A stretch of 47,570 bases of DNA from Pseudomonadota bacterium (lineage in GTDB: Bacteria > Verrucomicrobiota > Verrucomicrobiia > Limisphaerales > SXTU01), in the NCBI GenBank assembly GCA_009924135.1, contig RFSE01000023.1:1-47570 (forward strand), written 5' to 3'. Made by a program: the position numbers and the translations under genes. The first letter of the stretch is position 1. Each line of letters starts with the position of its first letter. The notes under the pieces are model-generated. The model was not told the DNA's origin and made no database searches. It saw nothing but the letters and a program-made list of their open reading frames with translations. This document shows, one piece after another, positions 15,057 to 22,536 of the stretch.

Positions 15057-15251
15057 ATGAGCACAGCCCAGTTAATCCAGAGGGAAATTGAGCAAGCGCC
15101 CGAGCCGGTGTTGCGTGAGGTCTATCACTACCTGTGCTTCCTCAAAACGCGGGCGGATGACGAAGGCTTCGATGGGCTGGCCTGGAGCGAGTCGTCCCTG
15201 ACAAAGGACTGGAACACGCCGGAGGAGGACGCCGCATGGGCAAGCCTGTAA
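15057..15251 (+). CDS. DUF2281-like antitoxin, first gene of toxin-antitoxin remnant cluster
   Basis: A 64-residue acidic protein: STAQLIQREIEQAPEPVLRE followed by VYHYLCFLKTRADD matches the helical N-terminus of small antitoxins that bind PemK/MazF-type toxins, and the acidic Trp-rich end (DWNTPEEDAAWASL) fits the toxin-binding tail. The last 16 bases overlap the next gene, whose first residues read like the start of a PemK toxin. This is the usual antitoxin-toxin order and overlap. The toxin is truncated, so the antitoxin may now be an orphan. The ATG at 15057 was chosen; upstream codons are low-complexity. Confidence 0.7.
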   Translation: MSTAQLIQREIEQAPEPVLREVYHYLCFLKTRADDEGFDGLAWSESSLTKDWNTPEEDAAWASL

Positions 15252-15463
15252 CCGGTGAAGTGGTGGTCCTGCCGCTGCCGCTGCCGAAGACCGACAGCGC
15301 AGTGCTGGCGGCGCGAACTTTGTGGGAAACCGAGCGCCAGCAGGACACTGCTGCGCTCGCCGAGCTTGACCGGCGCATGGACGAGATGGATGCAGGCAAG
15401 AATGTCATCACGTGGGCTGAAGCCGTAGCTCGGCTCGACAAGCTGGACCAACAGGGCAAATGA
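15236..15463 (+). pseudogene. Chimeric remnant: PemK/MazF toxin start joined to an addiction-module antitoxin end
   Basis: A 75-residue frame with two unlike halves. The first about 18 residues (GKPVTGEVVVLPLPLPKTD) match the opening beta-strand of PemK/MazF endoribonuclease toxins, where a RRPALVL strand should follow; it is missing. The rest (ALAELDRRMDEMDAG, ITWAEAVARL) resembles the C-terminal part of small 'addiction module' antitoxins, whose ends read like RRxxELxxGxxxxxxWEEVxxRL. The best explanation is a deletion that fused the start of one toxin gene to the end of a neighbouring antitoxin gene. The frame is intact, so a small fusion protein may be made; toxin activity is not expected. 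Confidence 0.6.
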
Positions 15464-15531
15464 GCCGGCACGCGAAACGCTATCAGGTGCGACAAATCCG
15501 CGATCTTCTGGCAAAGTATCCCCAGCTATGA
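15460..15531 (+). CDS. 23-residue micro-ORF coupled to both neighbours
   Basis: A 23-codon basic peptide (MSRHAKRYQVRQIRDLL, ending AKYPQL). Its ATG overlaps the stop of the preceding gene as ATGA at 15460-15463, and its own stop overlaps the next ATG as ATGA at 15528-15531. Two such overlaps in a row strongly suggest it is translated, either as a functional peptide or as a shortened partner gene that keeps ribosomes moving into the HicB gene. It could be the residue of a HicA-type toxin, but the sequence is too short to show this. Confidence 0.5.
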   Translation: MSRHAKRYQVRQIRDLLAKYPQL

Positions 15532-15743
15532 ACGCCAAAGCCTACGAACTCATCATTGACTGGAGCGACGACGACCAGTGCTATGTGGTGAAGGTGCCCG
15601 ACCTCTCCGGCTGCATGGCGCACGGCAAGACCCGACAACAGGCCGTCGAGATGACGGAAGAAGCCCTAAAGCTTTGGATTGAAACGGCGAAGGAAGCTGG
15701 CGTTAGCGTGCCGAAGCCGAGCAAATTCGCTGCTTTGGCGTGA
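15528..15743 (+). CDS. HicB-family antitoxin
   Basis: A 71-residue protein with the partial RNase-H fold of HicB antitoxins: YELIIDWSDDDQCYVVKVPD, then the signature LSGCMAHGKTRQQAVEMTEE and ALKLWIETAKE. HicB normally neutralises the HicA mRNA interferase encoded next to it and has a DNA-binding tail. Here there is no full-length HicA on either side and no HTH tail, so it is a solitary HicB-like protein. It is coupled by ATGA overlap to the upstream micro-ORF. The start at 15528 is set by that overlap. Confidence 0.85.
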   Translation: MNAKAYELIIDWSDDDQCYVVKVPDLSGCMAHGKTRQQAVEMTEEALKLWIETAKEAGVSVPKPSKFAALA

Positions 15744-15775
15744 AGGGAACAAACCTCTGCTTCGCCTAATACCTC

Positions 15776-17026
15776 GTGAAAATCAACATCAAGGCGTACT
15801 TCGACGAAGAGAAGAAGAAGCAACAAGAGCTTGTCGCCAAGGCAAAGAGTGAGAAAGAAAAGCTCCAGAAGGACATGGCGCTCAAGGCGGAAAGCAAGGC
15901 GCAGCTTGAGAAGGAGAAGAAAAAGAAGGAAGGACTACTGCGAGATAGCGAAGCCGAGGGGCTGGATGTCACCAAACTCATTGACAAAATCCGAGATTTG
16001 GATTCGCAGATAGCAAAGGCTGACGGTGAACTTGAGCTTTTGAAGAAAGCCGAACTTCAGACAGAGAACGTTGTGCAACGCTCGTTCCGGCGAGAAGACG
16101 AAATGATTTCCGTGCTCACGAATGTTTATAAAGTTCAGGAAGCAGACGTGATTGAAAACGTGGAGCAGGTCTTCAAGAAGTTGACAGTAGAAGTCACAAA
16201 ACTCGATGCCTCCGGGCGACCGAAACAATGCACCATCTCAGTTGCAAGCCGACACCAGTTAGAATTAACAATCAAGCCAAGTGATCAGCACTTCTGGAAA
16301 AACTTTCGGCCTGCGACTCTCAGGTGGCTTCCAGCGATCGATTCCAACGAGTCCCCTCAAGAATGGCAGAAACATTACAACGATGAACAATCGCTTCACC
16401 GGCACGCGAAAGGGAGCAATGAGGAAGTCCGTGTATTCTTCGCCAGCGGGACTGCACAGTTTATCCTTTCGCAGAAACTGAATTGGCGACGAGGAGATCA
16501 AAATTTTGAAGACGAGTTCGCAGACATCGCGATTGCGCTGGGAGTGAAATTGAAAGGTCTTGTCGAAGTAGAAAGGAACACGCTCGACCTAGGTCAGTCA
16601 TACGGTGAAAGTCCGTTCTTTGCACACGCACGCTCGGAGGCGGTGACCCATACCAGTTCCAAACCACTCTTCAAAGAATCTGCGGAAGTCCTCACGTCGG
16701 TCGAAATCTACAAATGCATTAAGGATGACTGGGATGCCTTTGTGAATTGCCCGTGGTCTAAGCAGATTTCCGGCGTGCTCGCCTTATTGAAATACCATGT
16801 CGAAAACGGCGAAAGGGTTCGCTTCTGGTCTGGCGATTTTGAAAACCAATACGGCCTTCGTCTGCGGACCCGGGACCACGATTGGATCGTCGGGCAATTG
16901 TTTATCGAGAAATCACAAAAGGCTGCGACCTCCAAAACTATGATGACGATTCACAAATCTCAAAACAATGAAGTCGCCAGCTTAGGTAGATTGTTCCTCT
17001 GCGTGTCGCGAAATTGTTCGGAGTGA
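15776..17026 (+). CDS. Low-GC coiled-coil protein of unknown family
   Basis: A 416-residue protein starting at a GTG. Residues 7-100 are a charged coiled coil (FDEEKKKQQELVAKAKSEKE and KLIDKIRDLDSQIAKADGEL) with no signal or membrane segment. The rest looks globular with many aromatic and basic residues and no domain I recognise. Its GC content is visibly lower than both neighbours and its codon use is AT-richer, so it was probably acquired recently. It sits directly behind a cluster of toxin-antitoxin remnants and ahead of a core radical SAM gene, a typical spot for defence or addiction cargo. A defence role is only inference from place and composition. Confidence 0.65.
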   Translation: MKINIKAYFDEEKKKQQELVAKAKSEKEKLQKDMALKAESKAQLEKEKKKKEGLLRDSEAEGLDVTKLIDKIRDLDSQIAKADGELELLKKAELQTENVVQRSFRREDEMISVLTNVYKVQEADVIENVEQVFKKLTVEVTKLDASGRPKQCTISVASRHQLELTIKPSDQHFWKNFRPATLRWLPAIDSNESPQEWQKHYNDEQSLHRHAKGSNEEVRVFFASGTAQFILSQKLNWRRGDQNFEDEFADIAIALGVKLKGLVEVERNTLDLGQSYGESPFFAHARSEAVTHTSSKPLFKESAEVLTSVEIYKCIKDDWDAFVNCPWSKQISGVLALLKYHVENGERVRFWSGDFENQYGLRLRTRDHDWIVGQLFIEKSQKAATSKTMMTIHKSQNNEVASLGRLFLCVSRNCSE

Positions 17027-17054
17027 GAGCGGTGTTTTAGAACTCTCGTTTTCC

Positions 17055-18302
17055 ATGCTCCCCGCCCTCGCCCTCCGCACCCTCCGCTCCGCTGACAAGC
17101 GGTGTGTCGCCAAGTTCGTCTGGAACTTCGGCGTCAAAGGCCTCCTCTCGGTCGAACGCTTCAAGCGCCGGCTCGAGCGCGGTGAGACGTTCCCGCCGTT
17201 CCTCTACCTCTCCATCATCAACTCCTGCAACCTCCGGTGCCAGGGTTGCTGGGTGGATGTCGAGTCGAAGGACGCCATTGACCTCGCCAGCCTGAACCGC
17301 ACCATCAACGACGCGCAGGCGCACGGGAACAGCTTCTTCGGCATCCTCGGCGGCGAGCCGTTCATGCACCCGCAATTGCTCGATCTCCTCGCGGCGCATC
17401 CGGACTGCTACTTCCAGATCTTCACCAACGGCCAGTTCATCACCGAGAAGGTGGCCAAGCGGCTGCGCGAGCTGGGCAACGCCACGCCACTCATCTCCAT
17501 CGAGGGCCGCGAGATCGTCAGCGACGAACGACGCGGCAAGAAGGACGTGCTGAACAAGACCTTGCGCGGCCTGGATAACTGCCTGCGCGAGGGCATCCTC
17601 ACCGGTGTGGCGACCAGCGTCTGCCAGACGAACATCGACGAGCTGCTCACCGAGGAATGGCTCCAGCACCTCATCACGCGCGGCGTCCACTACGCGTGGT
17701 ATCACACCTACCGGCCCGTCGGCCCGAAGATGAACGCCGGCCTCGCGCTACGGCCCGACCAGCTCGTGCGCGTGCGCAAGTTCGTCACTGACATGCGTGC
17801 CCGCCTGCCCATCGCGATCATCGACGCCTACTACGACGGCGAGGGAAAAGCCCTTTGCCCCATGTCCACCGGCGTTTCACATCACATCGGGCCCAAGGGG
17901 GATTTGGAGCCCTGCCCGATCATCCAGTTTGCCGCCGAAAACATCAGCGACCCGCGCGGCATCTACGCGACGATGCGCGACAGTGCGTTTCTCAAGGACT
18001 TCCGCGAACTCAGCGCCGAGCACACGCGCGGGTGCGTGGTCCTGGAACGGCCCGACCTGGTGAAGCAGCTCGTGGTGAAACATGGGGCGCGTGACACCAC
18101 CGTGCGCGGTACCGCGATGGCCGAACTGGATGCCATGACGCCACGCTTCAGCCAATGGCTCCCCGGAGAGGAAATCCCCGAGAAGCACTGGATGTACCGG
18201 ATCGCCAAGAAGTACTGGTTCAGCGATTTCGGCGCGTATCGAAAGGCCGATCACGACGCGACGGCCAAGGCAAAGGTCCAGGCCTTGCTCGCCAAGTCCT
18301 GA
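17055..18302 (+). CDS. Radical SAM protein with C-terminal SPASM-like cysteines
   Basis: A 415-residue radical S-adenosylmethionine enzyme. The [4Fe-4S] motif is NSCNLRCQGC, with Cys58, Cys62 and Cys65 in the CxxxCxxC pattern, followed by GGEPF (SAM-binding) and a TIM-barrel length. Toward the C-terminus, ALCPMSTGVSHHIGPKG with DLEPCP and later TRGC provide Cys residues like a shortened SPASM/auxiliary cluster region. The subfamily resembles hopanoid HpnH-like and heme d1-like radical SAM proteins in layout, but I cannot assign a substrate. No peptide substrate gene is visible next to it. The start is an ATG at 17055, 28 bp after the preceding stop. Confidence 0.88.
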   Translation: MLPALALRTLRSADKRCVAKFVWNFGVKGLLSVERFKRRLERGETFPPFLYLSIINSCNLRCQGCWVDVESKDAIDLASLNRTINDAQAHGNSFFGILGGEPFMHPQLLDLLAAHPDCYFQIFTNGQFITEKVAKRLRELGNATPLISIEGREIVSDERRGKKDVLNKTLRGLDNCLREGILTGVATSVCQTNIDELLTEEWLQHLITRGVHYAWYHTYRPVGPKMNAGLALRPDQLVRVRKFVTDMRARLPIAIIDAYYDGEGKALCPMSTGVSHHIGPKGDLEPCPIIQFAAENISDPRGIYATMRDSAFLKDFRELSAEHTRGCVVLERPDLVKQLVVKHGARDTTVRGTAMAELDAMTPRFSQWLPGEEIPEKHWMYRIAKKYWFSDFGAYRKADHDATAKAKVQALLAKS

Positions 18303-18346
18303 GTTTTCATCGCTACAGGCGATCGCCTGCCTGCCTCTCTCCTCAA

Positions 18347-18503
18347 CCCGAACTCCGAAAAAGTAACCGCGGATGGCGCGGATGGCGCGGATTAGGAATC
18401 CGGTTGCCCAAGCTTACTGCCAGCGGGATGAGTTCCCCAACGCAGCGCAGGAAAGCCCTTCCCATCCGTATCGTCCGCGAAATCTGTGGTTTCGGAGTTC
18501 GGG
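18347..18503. repeat. Inverted-repeat element with internal 9-bp tandem repeat
   Basis: CCCGAACTCCGAAA (18347-18360) is repeated inverted at 18490-18503, enclosing 157 bp in total. Inside, GCGGATGGC is tandemly repeated near 18372-18389, and the right half contains the related phrase ATCGTCCGCGAAATCTGTGG. The right end touches the stop codon of the following minus-strand gene, so the element closes the convergent gap after the radical SAM gene. No coding capacity. Confidence 0.7.
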
Positions 18504-18504
18504 C

Positions 18505-19041
18505 TCAGTTCTTCTTTCGCAGGCCAAAGATCAAGACCACGATCCCAAAGTAGGCGGCCACAGCCGTCAGGGAAATTAGACCCGTAAAGACGTAACGGAG
18601 GACCGGGTTCCGGGTCTTCTTGAAGACCTGTTGGTTGACGCCGTACGCCGCGCCGCCCAGGGCACCTCCTATCATACCGCCGATGGCCACCAATGCAAAA
18701 GGCAGCCCGATCCAAAGTTGCTGATACCAGGTGAGTTTTTCCAACGGAGTGAAAGAGGAACCTGTGGAGGCGCGGGACGGTGGTAACGGTGGTGCCGCTG
18801 CCGGTGCTGACGCGGCAGAGCGTGCGGGCGGCGGTGGTGGTGGTTTTGTCCGCAGGCCGGGGGCAGTTGGAGGTGGGGCCGCTGGCACCGCGCCGCTCTG
18901 CGCGATGATGGCGTTGGCCGCCGCCGTGCCATCAACCCCACAACCGGGGCAGGCGATCTCCATGGGCATCTGTCCGTTGACGGGTTCGATGTCGAACGCA
19001 TAGCGCTGCCCGCATGCGCATTGGATCTTGATCGGGATCAT
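18505..19041 (-). CDS. Zinc-ribbon, proline-rich membrane protein
   Basis: A 178-residue protein. Residues 6-35 form a zinc ribbon (CACGQRYAF ... CPGCG, Cys8, Cys10, Cys31, Cys34). A long Pro/Ala linker follows (about residues 53-95), then two hydrophobic segments (about 105-135 and 147-172) ending in a basic tail (GLRKKN). The layout of zinc ribbon, flexible linker and membrane helices is common in Verrucomicrobiota proteins of unknown role. The ATG at 19041 was chosen because the frame upstream is the arm of a 170-bp repeat (STAGRMPAA), not protein. Confidence 0.75.
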   Translation of the reverse strand: MIPIKIQCACGQRYAFDIEPVNGQMPMEIACPGCGVDGTAAANAIIAQSGAVPAAPPPTAPGLRTKPPPPPPARSAASAPAAAPPLPPSRASTGSSFTPLEKLTWYQQLWIGLPFALVAIGGMIGGALGGAAYGVNQQVFKKTRNPVLRYVFTGLISLTAVAAYFGIVVLIFGLRKKN

Positions 19042-19093
19042 GGTGAATGATGGCACTCTGAGGTAGGCGGGTCCCGAAGGCAAGCCCAGCGCG

Positions 19094-19263
19094 GTGGCAG
19101 CAGGCATCCTGCCTGCCGTAGAGCCGGGTGTCCCGCCCGGCGGACGAAACGCTACTTGCGCAAGTGCTCGCCCCGGAATTTCCAAAAGTCATTCGGCCTG
19201 CGCAGCGTTTTATCCGGGCGGCGGGACGCCACCCTCTACGGCAGGCAAAATGCCTGCCGCCAC
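19094..19263. repeat. 170-bp inverted-repeat element, copy A1
   Basis: The left arm starts GTGGCAGCAGGCATCCTG (19094-19123) and the right arm ends TGCCTGCCGCCAC (19234-19263); the 30-bp arms are near-perfect inverted repeats, each itself containing a GCAGGC/GCCTGC hairpin. The core is shared with copy A2 at 20855-21024, which has the same length and orientation. The right arm overlaps the end of the rhombosortase gene and supplies its last codons and stop. No transposase is encoded. Confidence 0.88.
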
Positions 19264-19838
19264 TTGCTTCTTCGCCCGGGCGCACCCACTGGCAACACCA
19301 GCCCCCAGAACAAGCCGAGCCAGTGACTTAAATGGCTCGGCACCACGGCGGTGGAATCAAAGTCCACGCTCGGTCCACCCCAGCCCAGGGTGTCGAGCGT
19401 GAACTTCCCCAGCGTCGCCGCCAGCAGAGCCAGCCCAAGCGCCCGTTGCGGGCCACCGGCTTGCATCCACCGCACGGCGAGCCTGCCCAGCAACAACGCA
19501 TTCAGTCCTGACAGGCCGCCGTAGCAGGCCAGCGCGGGATCGCAAGCGACAAGGCTCAGGCTCAAGGCTGCCCCGCCCACGAACAGCAGCCACCCGAACC
19601 CGCGCTCGCCCGAGCGGAACAAAGCCCAGCTCAACAGCGCGAAGACCAGCAGGTCCACGAGCAAATGGTTGGGCGAAAAGTGTGCGAGATGCCCGGTCCA
19701 CAGCCGCCAGACCTCACCGGCCAGCAAGGCATCGCGGTCCAGCAGGCACCCGTGGTGGCAGGCTGGCAGGACGGTTGCCAAGGCGGCCAGGACCGGCAGG
19801 CCGGCCAGCAACAGGGGTTGGAGAATGCGCGGGTTCAC
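19236..19838 (-). CDS. rrtA: Rhombosortase (rhomboid-like intramembrane protease)
   Basis: A 200-residue polytopic membrane protein of the rhombosortase branch of rhomboid proteases, which cut proteins carrying a GlyGly-CTERM tail. Motifs: WRLWTGHLAHFSPNHLLVDL (residues 44-63, the family's W-R-xW-TGHxxH signature), catalytic Ser110 in YGGLSGLNAL and catalytic His172 in SHLSHWLGLF. Five to six hydrophobic segments fit. Its ATG overlaps the stop of the upstream lipoprotein gene as ATGA, and that protein has the expected tail, so enzyme and substrate are co-translated. Residues 192-200 come from the arm of the 170-bp repeat, so the native C-terminus has been replaced. Confidence 0.88.
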   Translation of the reverse strand: MNPRILQPLLLAGLPVLAALATVLPACHHGCLLDRDALLAGEVWRLWTGHLAHFSPNHLLVDLLVFALLSWALFRSGERGFGWLLFVGGAALSLSLVACDPALACYGGLSGLNALLLGRLAVRWMQAGGPQRALGLALLAATLGKFTLDTLGWGGPSVDFDSTAVVPSHLSHWLGLFWGLVLPVGAPGRRSKWRQAFCLP

Positions 19839-20734
19839 GAGCGGGGCCGTTGGAGGAGCATGCCCAGCAGCAGCACGCCGCCAAGGAGTCCGGCGTGGTC
19901 CCAGCCAAACGCACCGCCTCCGGTGTAGCCCGGCTGGCGCACGATGCGGACGGTTTCCGGTTTCTCCTTGATGCGTTGCTGGAACGCGGCGAGTTCCAAT
20001 TGCAGGTTGGCCACCATGTTGGTCGAGGCCGCCACGAAGCCTTGATCGCTCTTGGCACGCAACCGTTCGTCGGTGCGCACGGGCGTGGCGAGACCCTGTG
20101 ATTTGCTCGTGCCCGGCGCGCGGAAAAGCAGTTGCCGGCTGGCGATGTCGAACACCGCCGCATCCACCATCGTGTGGGTTTGGTTGGCCTCGGCGGGGAT
20201 GAGGTACGCCCCGACAATGGTCCAGTAGAGCAGCGAGAGCTCGGTGCTGTCCGTCGTCTGCAACTGGTCAAAGGACAACAGCGCGATCACATCCACCCCC
20301 AGCAGCGCGCGCAACTGGTCGAGGTTTTCAAACCCGCCACCGGGCGTCAGGTAGGCCGTCGGGATGATCTCGATGGACGAGATGAACGGGTACTTTTTGA
20401 AGTGCGGGATCACCGCTTCCGCCAGTTCCTTTCGCCTCGCTTCCGTGAGCACCGGATCATCCCGACGATACTGATCTTTGCCGCCGGTTGACTCGGGCAC
20501 CCACGCGACACCGACCTTCAGCGGCAGTGAGAGCGTGGGCACCGAGGGTTTCGTGGCCCGGTCGTGGTTACCGCGCGGGTGGAGGTAATCCACGAGGCTG
20601 GAGTTGTGCCGCTGCCGTTTGTTGCCTTCAAAGACATGGCAGCCGGCGGCGAACAGTGCGACTGCCGCCAGGACCGTCGCCAGCGGCAGGTGAAATCGGG
20701 AGGATCTGGTGTGAGGCGCAAGAGTCGTTTTCAT
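19835..20734 (-). CDS. Rhombotarget lipoprotein, predicted rhombosortase substrate
   Basis: A 299-residue lipoprotein. The signal ends in the lipobox FAAGC with Cys32 lipidated. The body is a mixed alpha/beta domain (LKVGVAWVPES, PFISSIEIIPTAYLTPGGGF, LRALLGVDVIALLSFDQL), like the known 'rhombotarget lipoprotein' family. The C-terminus shows the sorting tail: a Gly-Gly-Gly motif (YTGGGAFGW), a hydrophobic stretch (AGLLGGVLLLGMLL) and a basic end (QRPRS). The protein therefore has a lipid anchor at one end and a cleavable membrane anchor at the other. It is coupled by ATGA overlap to the rhombosortase gene. Confidence 0.85.
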   Translation of the reverse strand: MKTTLAPHTRSSRFHLPLATVLAAVALFAAGCHVFEGNKRQRHNSSLVDYLHPRGNHDRATKPSVPTLSLPLKVGVAWVPESTGGKDQYRRDDPVLTEARRKELAEAVIPHFKKYPFISSIEIIPTAYLTPGGGFENLDQLRALLGVDVIALLSFDQLQTTDSTELSLLYWTIVGAYLIPAEANQTHTMVDAAVFDIASRQLLFRAPGTSKSQGLATPVRTDERLRAKSDQGFVAASTNMVANLQLELAAFQQRIKEKPETVRIVRQPGYTGGGAFGWDHAGLLGGVLLLGMLLQRPRS

Positions 20735-20854
20735 GGGCGCGACCTTGAACGCCCACGTCTCCGCAGTGTGAATCGATATTTCTTCGGCGATCGTCGAGTG
20801 GAACGATAGCGGGTGGAAGGGGGTGACTCATCGCCAACGAAGGGAGCAACTGAG

Positions 20855-21024
20855 GTGGCGGCAGGCATCCTGCCTGCCGTAGAGCCGTGGCTTCCAGCCC
20901 GGCGGACGGAATGCCACCTACACAGAGGCACGCCCCGGATTTTCCAAAGTCATACGACCAACGCGGCGTTTTATCCGGGCGGCGGGACGCCGCCCTCTAC
21001 GGCAGGCAGGATGCCTGCCGCCAC
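20855..21024. repeat. 170-bp inverted-repeat element, copy A2
   Basis: The same element as at 19094-19263, in the same orientation and of the same length: the left arm begins GTGGCGGCAGGCATCCTG (20855-20884), the core contains TTTTATCCGGGCGGCGGGAC, and the right arm ends GCCTGCCGCCAC (20995-21024). It lies 121 bp upstream of the rhombotarget gene and 20 bp past the end of the alpha/beta-hydrolase gene. Together with A1 it brackets the rhombosortase pair as direct copies. Confidence 0.9.
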
Positions 21025-21043
21025 CCGGGAGCCGCCACCGTGC

Positions 21044-21769
21044 TCACGCCAACCGCGCCTTCACCCAGCCCACCACCGTTTCAATCATCGGTGCGGTGAA
21101 GTCGCCGGCGAAGACGTGGTTGGAGCCTTGGAGCACGACGAACTTCACGTCATGGCCGGCGCGGATGATGATGTCCTTCGAGTCTTGGATGGGTACCACG
21201 TCGTCTTCCGTGCCGTGGACGAGCAGCCAGGGGACTTTGATCTTCGGCGCGGCGTCGAGCACGGTGCCGATGGAGGTAAGATCGTCCATGTAGGCCTTGG
21301 AAAGCGGGCAGCTCTCCTCGTCCCACATGAAACCCGCGTCCGGCTTCACCATCCCGAACTCACGTTGCGCGAAGGCGGCAGTGCGGACCATGCCGGCGAG
21401 GGAAACGAGCAGGCGGATACGTTCGTCCTGGCTGGCCCGCAGCACGCCCACCGCGCCGCCCATGCTGTGGCCGATGTAGCAGACGTTCCAGCCGGCGCAG
21501 GCGTCCAGCACGGAGCCGAGGTCGGCCACTTCCTTGGAAATGGTCGCATCCGTGAACTTGCCGCCTGAGGCCCCGTTGCCGGCGTAGGAGATGCGCAGCG
21601 CGTTCACGCCCGCCGCCGCGAAGGCGTTGGCGAGCGCGACGATGAAGGGCCGGTCCTTGTTGCCGGTCACGCCGTGGCCGAGCACGACGAGATTCTTCGA
21701 GGTCGCGTCCCCGAGGTGGAAGGAGTGGTCGATGGTTTCGCCGAGGGAGTTTTGAATTGGGCCGATCAT
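21044..21769 (-). CDS. Alpha/beta hydrolase
   Basis: A 241-residue serine hydrolase of the alpha/beta fold, cytoplasmic (no signal). The nucleophile elbow is GHSMGG with Ser102, the acid is Asp189 or Asp190 in HGTEDDVVP, and the base is His218 in SNHVF. The oxyanion region is LGHGVTGNKDRPF. It resembles the BAAT/acyl-CoA thioesterase and cinnamoyl-esterase-like hydrolases (DLH/lysophospholipase types), so the natural substrate is unknown. The A2 repeat lies just past its stop and may serve as its terminator. Confidence 0.88.
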   Translation of the reverse strand: MIGPIQNSLGETIDHSFHLGDATSKNLVVLGHGVTGNKDRPFIVALANAFAAAGVNALRISYAGNGASGGKFTDATISKEVADLGSVLDACAGWNVCYIGHSMGGAVGVLRASQDERIRLLVSLAGMVRTAAFAQREFGMVKPDAGFMWDEESCPLSKAYMDDLTSIGTVLDAAPKIKVPWLLVHGTEDDVVPIQDSKDIIIRAGHDVKFVVLQGSNHVFAGDFTAPMIETVVGWVKARLA

Positions 21770-21857
21770 GGTGGGGAGGTTTTAGCCGTGGCCCGGCAGC
21801 ACCGCAAACTGAAAAGGGACGCTTGCCAGCGGCGGCCTCGCCGCTACTCTTCGCGCC

Positions 21858-22040
21858 ATGAATTTTTTCAAAGCGTTGTTTGTGTGGTTGGGCATCTCGG
21901 TGTTCCTCGGCTGGGGCGTGTACATGACGGTGCATCCGACCAAGGCGTCGTTCATTCCCCTCACCGTGGCGGTCATCGGCGTGGTGGCCGCGATTGGCAA
22001 GATCGGCTGCCTGCCGCCGAGCGACGAGCATAACCATTGA
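21858..22040 (+). CDS. Small two-helix membrane protein
   Basis: A 60-residue protein with two hydrophobic segments (ALFVWLGISVFLGWGVYM and FIPLTVAVIGVVAAIGKIG) and a short polar tail (SDEHNH) with two His. It starts at an ATG 89 bp divergent from the hydrolase gene. The length and Cys/His tail are not enough to name a family. Hydrophobic segments and clean ends make it a likely real gene. Confidence 0.6.
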   Translation: MNFFKALFVWLGISVFLGWGVYMTVHPTKASFIPLTVAVIGVVAAIGKIGCLPPSDEHNH

Positions 22041-22536
22041 GTTCCCGGCGACCGGCCGGAGCCAAAGACGCGAAGGTGCAAGCCTTCGCGTTTTTGCGTT
22101 TGGACACTGAGGTAGGCTGAGACTCTGTCGAACTCCAGTTCGAGCACAGCGAGCTTCTCGGACGGACGGCGCTTGGTGAAATTTGGTGGATTGTGCTGGT
22201 CAGGTGCGTGGTGGCCTTCTCCCTTCGCGGAGCGAGGGGAGAAGGTGGCCGGAGGCCGGATGAGGGGTGCGGCCACCCACGCCGACGCGGCAACCCCTCC
22301 CCATGAACCGGTGCCGGCGACTTGTAGTCGCCGTCCTTGAGCTACAGCAGGACGAACCAGCTTGGAGCAACCCATCCGCAGCGCGGCGACTGCAAGTCGC
22401 CGGCACGGCGTTCAGGGGCTCAAAGCGCGAACTGCTCGTTGGGAGAATTCTCACCCCGCCCCTGGCTCCGCAAAGGGAGAGGGAGGAAGGACGGTCGCTG
22501 CCCTGCCGTGATGCCGAACTTCATCCAGAGCAGGTA
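22041..22536. other. Non-coding repeat-rich intergenic region
   Basis: No gene is supported here. It contains, in order, an inverted CGCGAAGG/CTTCGCG pair near 22067-22091, a hairpin with arms CCTTCTCCC (22215-22223) and GGGGAGAAGG (22236-22245), the inverted-repeat element at 22311-22406, and a phrase at about 22416-22484 (GGGGCTCAAAGCGCGAAC, then ATTCTCACCCCG) that recurs at 32694-32757. Open frames across it are translations of these repeats. Confidence 0.65.
22311..22406. repeat. 96-bp inverted-repeat element
   Basis: GTGCCGGCGACTTGTAGTCG begins the left arm (22311-22333), and the right arm (22384-22406) is its inverse with one mismatch in 23 bp. Each arm contains its own CGACTTG/CAAGTCG hairpin, so the unit folds as a cruciform with three stems, the same plan as the 170-bp and 150-bp elements although the sequence is unrelated. 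Confidence 0.8.

Noticed and set aside
19094-21024. Classical composite transposon
   Set aside because: Neither flanking element encodes a transposase; mobilisation could only be in trans, so it is given as a hypothesis.
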